Below are positions 60,470 through 64,000 of a stretch of 64,000 nt of DNA, piece after piece; the first letter of the stretch is position 1; each line of letters begins with the position of its first letter. A model generated the notes under the pieces. The model did no database searches. It saw nothing but the letters and a program-made list of their open reading frames with translations, and was not told the origin of the DNA. The stretch is from Physcomitrium patens (lineage: Eukaryota > Streptophyta > Bryopsida > Funariales > Funariaceae), in assembly GCF_000002425.4 (NCBI RefSeq), contig NC_037271.1, positions 6,981,994 to 7,045,993 on the forward strand. Reading direction: 5' to 3'. The position numbers and the translations under genes are program-made.

Positions 60470-63400
60470 TGGCTTTGATGCATGATGAGGAGTGGATTAT
60501 TAATAGTGGTATATTTTGACATTTCTTTGGAGTCTAGAATATTTTTTTCAAAAATAAAAATACCTCTTTATTGTAGCATAATGGCCACTGTAAAAAATAA
60601 AATAAAAATAATAATAATAAAAAACATATACTATGTGAGAAGGCAAAGTAATATTGAAATTGTGATTCAAAAAAATAAAATAAATTGAATTTGTGACATT
60701 TATTACATATTGAGTTCAAGAAAAAATTTACTATTGATAGAAGAATATATGAAAAATACAAATAAATTTTTAATTTTTTTTAAAAAATAATGTCAATCAC
60801 TAATCCAATCAAGTCTACCAAAAATTATTAAGTAAGGCTATTAGGACAAAAGATTTAGATTATATAAACTCAATATATACACAAACTCAGACTTCATAAT
60901 ATTAGCAAGTTTTTTAAAACCAGTACCACTATGCAAAAAATCTACAATCAAATCAAAACCATTTTGGGTATTACCATCATATAATATTGACTCCAAATTA
61001 ACTCATCTATATATGACAGAGTCGCCTAGGCCATATGGATCAACAAACAATAAAGATAATTAATACAAAGCATACATCAATCTTTACTACAATACCAATT
61101 GTATGCTAGTACTACCTTAAAAGAAAATAGATCAACATATCAATGCCTAAATCTAGAGCTAGCAAATTTGACAAAATTCTAGAATTAACAAATGTTGATT
61201 TATGTTGCCCAGTGTTGGTTGCATCATTCTTAGGTATAAAGTATTTTTTACTATTTATTAATAATCATTCTAAGAAGATGTAGATTTATTTTATCAAAAA
61301 AAAAGTCAAACTCTTAATTATTTTATAGAATTAAAAACCATGATTAAAAGATAAATAAGAAATCTAATCAAGATTTATTGACAATAGAAGAGAATTTATT
61401 TCACAAGAATTTTAAGATTATTGTTCAAAAGATGGTATTATTTGATAATAAGCATAGTTATATATATTCCAACAAAATAAAGTAGTAGAAAGAAAAAAAC
61501 CATATTATTATGAAGAAGGTTTAATGTATGTTATTATAAAAAAAAATTACTTACATATTTATAGCTTGAAGCAACAAAAATAGCAGTATATTTATTGAAC
61601 AGATTACTTATAAGGATAAACAATCAAAACAAGTCATCAAAAGAAATCTTCTCAAGTAACAAATTTCATCTCAATCACTTCAAAGTTTTTTGATGCTTAT
61701 CTCATTTGCATTTAGGTTATCAATCTAGAAAAAAATTATAATTGTAATAAAAAATGGAAAATTTTGTAAGCTATGACAAACAAACAAAAGAATATATGAT
61801 ATATTTATATTATCTACAAAAAGTTATAGTATCTAGAAATATAATTTTTGAAGAATCAAAATTTCTTAATCTTAAAAAAACTACACATAGTAACGAGCCA
61901 AACAATCTATTGTAGTAGTTCATTAAATCTAGAAAAAAATAATATTAAACAAGTTTACAGCTTAGTATTGCATGGAATTTACTACAAAAAGAATCCATAG
62001 ATTATCTTATTACAAAATTATTGAAGGACAATAAATATGTGGTCTTACTATCAATCCATCTATGCCACTATGATCCACACTACTCAAGACAATGACAACA
62101 AAGCCACCACAATTAATAAGATTCAAAGAAGAGGATAATATCAACATTTCAAAGTAAATATATTATAGAATTCTATCTCCACTTTAAATAAAAAATCATA
62201 AAATCAATTATATCTTAAGTAAGGAACTAGATGAGTAGCCAATTTTAAAAAACAAGCAATGATTTGTCATCTATAAAGCCTCTAAATTATTTTGCACCAA
62301 TATTTCACTAATCTATATTTGGATAGCACTAACTAAGATAAGAGCTGGTCAAAAAATCTAACATCTATATTGATTGTGTGACCACTTTGCAAGAAACATG
62401 CAAATTTCAAAATTAGAACCTACAACTTATTATGAAGTCTCAATATACCAAGGCTAGAAATAAGCAATGATAGAAGAAATCAATTATAAATATAAAAATA
62501 AAATGTGATATCTTACAACACTTCTATAAGAAAAATCTACCATCTCTATAAAATAGATCTAAATTAAATATAAATAAATCATTACAAAAATAAAAAGTAA
62601 GATTAGTAGCTATGAGACTTAAATAGAAAAAAAAATTAATTATGAAGAAACATTTGTATTTATGGTTAAATAGGAAAAAATTAGAACTATGATTTAATTG
62701 CAATATTAAAAAATTAAAAATTATATCACATAGATGTCAAAAATGACATTTTTTCATGGAGAACTAAAAGAAAAAATCTACATCATACAACTTTAAGATT
62801 TTGAAGTATCAAGAAATGAACAATTAGTATGTAAATTATAAAAGGCACTATTTGGATTATAATAAGTACATTGAGCATATTACAAAAAAATAAATTTTTA
62901 TTTAAAGGAAGTTGGTTTTTAGCAAATAACAAGCAATCATAATTTATATTTTAGACTTTCACAAGGAAAAATTATTCTTATTGCTCTATATGTAGACGAT
63001 TTTTTTATAATTGGCAATTGTACAAAAACATAATTAAATTCTAAAGAAAATTGTACAAAAAAATTAAAATGTCAAAATTATCTAGAGGATAAGTCATTCT
63101 ATATCTAAAGGCAAAATGCATATAAGTAAAAAAAAGGGATATTCATGACACAAAAGATATATGTACAAAAAAAATTAATAGATTTTGGGATGGAAAATTA
63201 CACACCAACAATAATATCTATGGATGAAAGAAAGAAACTCAAGGTAGACATAAGGAAAGAAGAAATGGATCTTGCACATTATTGTAGTATTGTAGGTAAA
63301 TGCCTCCATTTAATTTATACATGCCCTGACATATAATTTTCAACTATAGTTGTCAATTGTTTTATGGCAAGACCTCAATAATCTTACTTATTACAAATCT

Positions 63401-63545
63401 AGGAGTAAATCCAAGAACAAGATATATAATAGCACATTATCATTTGGAAAGGCAAAAACAACCTCAAATATATACCAACTTTGGAGCAAGTACCTCACAT
63501 TTTCACAAAACCGCTTGAGCTCTCTTTATTTGAGAAATTCAAAGA
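60470..63545 (+). pseudogene. Decayed second Ty1/copia element (protease to RNase H end)
   Basis: Fragments in copia order on the plus strand: protease trace EEWIINSG at 60,487-60,510; integrase at 61,230-61,520 (YFLLFINNHSKKM, then QQNKVVERKNHII); RT at 62,820-63,330 (CKL.KALFGL, IILIALYVDDFFIIGN with YVDD at 62,989-63,000); RNase H C-terminus at 63,475-63,555 (LEQVPHIFTKPLELSLFEKF). Stops are dense. No LTR pair was found. The sequence differs from the copia at 15,843, so it is another lineage. Confidence 0.75.
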
Positions 63546-63703
63546 AAGACTAAATTTAGTCTAAGAGTGTAACTAAAGCAACATTCAGAGTGTAACTAAG
63601 CAACAAAAGTAGAGTTATTTCAACATAAATTCCTCTACGGCAAATTTGGACCGAAATACTTTGAATCTGGCATTCTTGAACCCTTTCACCACTAGACCAA
63701 GAA

Positions 63704-64000
63704 TCATAGATTCCAAGCTGGTAGAGGCCCCCAGCAAGTGTCAAAGAGCATTAATGACGGTGGGCCGACATATGGAGGTCCAAAGAACTGGAACTGGAGG
63801 TCGGAAGGCGACATATTCCAATCCGGCGCCTCCTTCTTGAGAGTACAAATGAGGTGGTCAGCACAGAGTTATTTCAAGGTCATCAGCTGCGCACCTCGTC
63901 CAGCCTCAATGGTGTCCAGAATGGTGAAGGACCCCTGTCCTCTCAACTGCCACAGAGGAGCAAGATGCTGAAGAAATGCAGCACTTACGCAACTATTTGT
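63704..64000 (-). pseudogene. Unrecognised coding region at the window edge, one in-frame stop
   Basis: Reading minus from 64,000, one frame runs to a TGA at 63,706-63,704 with a single internal TAA near 63,871-63,869. The composition is protein-like and GC-richer than the retroelement DNA. Segments read LAPLWQLRGQGSFTILDTIE, and after the stop KKEAPDWNMSPSDLQFQFF and FDTCWGPLPAWNL. I do not recognise the family. It may be the 3' end of a gene that extends beyond the window, with the TAA as a real disruption, an intron edge or a sequence error. Confidence 0.4.

Noticed and set aside
63660-63720. Possible tRNA or tRNA-derived SINE (TGGTCTAGTGGT and GGGTTCAAG on the minus strand)
   Set aside because: The box A-like and box B-like pieces are only a few bases apart, and no cloverleaf or SINE tail can be formed.
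1-64000. CRISPR array, prokaryotic operons or organelle DNA
   Set aside because: Spliced genes, LTR retrotransposons and composition show nuclear plant DNA; no regularly spaced repeats with unique spacers were seen.

Overview
The window is nuclear DNA from a plant. Three intron-bearing genes sit in short GC-richer islands, and the rest is very AT-rich DNA full of decayed LTR retrotransposons. The lineage cannot be fixed from the sequence. The DGAT2-type protein with HPHG and the XylB-like FGGY kinase hint at a non-seed plant, which is a guess.

Layout. 1-8,657: AT-rich DNA, one arm of a dispersed repeat (here 'family X'), and a Ty3/gypsy chromovirus on the minus strand (E1, 1,531-7,905). 8,658-15,452: AT-rich DNA, then a two-exon MEA1-like gene on the minus strand (13,199-14,395). 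15,453-28,857: a second, inverted family X copy, split by a Ty1/copia element (15,843-21,300, perfect 5-bp target duplication) and by gypsy copy E2 (21,540-27,931, minus). A third family X copy lies inside the copia leader. 28,858-33,330: AT-rich DNA and a badly decayed gypsy element of another family. 33,384-42,480: gene island with a six-exon DGAT2-family acyltransferase (plus) and a 19-exon FGGY carbohydrate kinase (minus), converging. 42,481-46,368: AT-rich DNA with microsatellites. 46,369-59,030: an old gypsy element (E4) whose reverse-transcriptase gene was hit by a younger copy of the same family (E3, 49,113-55,374, 5-bp duplication ATAGG). 59,031-63,545: repeats and a decayed second copia. 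63,704-64,000: the edge of an unrecognised coding region.

The exon models were built by hand from splice signals and frame continuity. Each closes exactly: 201, 364 and 564 codons plus stop. The two metabolic genes would act in neutral-lipid acylation and in sugar phosphorylation (possibly plastidial); nothing shows they work together.

The most unusual material is the E1-E4 gypsy family. It carries an accessory ORF after the chromodomain, a zinc knuckle with Tyr in place of the second Cys, a primer-binding-like site set about 24 nt from the LTR end, and an 11-12 nt complementarity between the LTR and the leader that stays matched between copies that have diverged.
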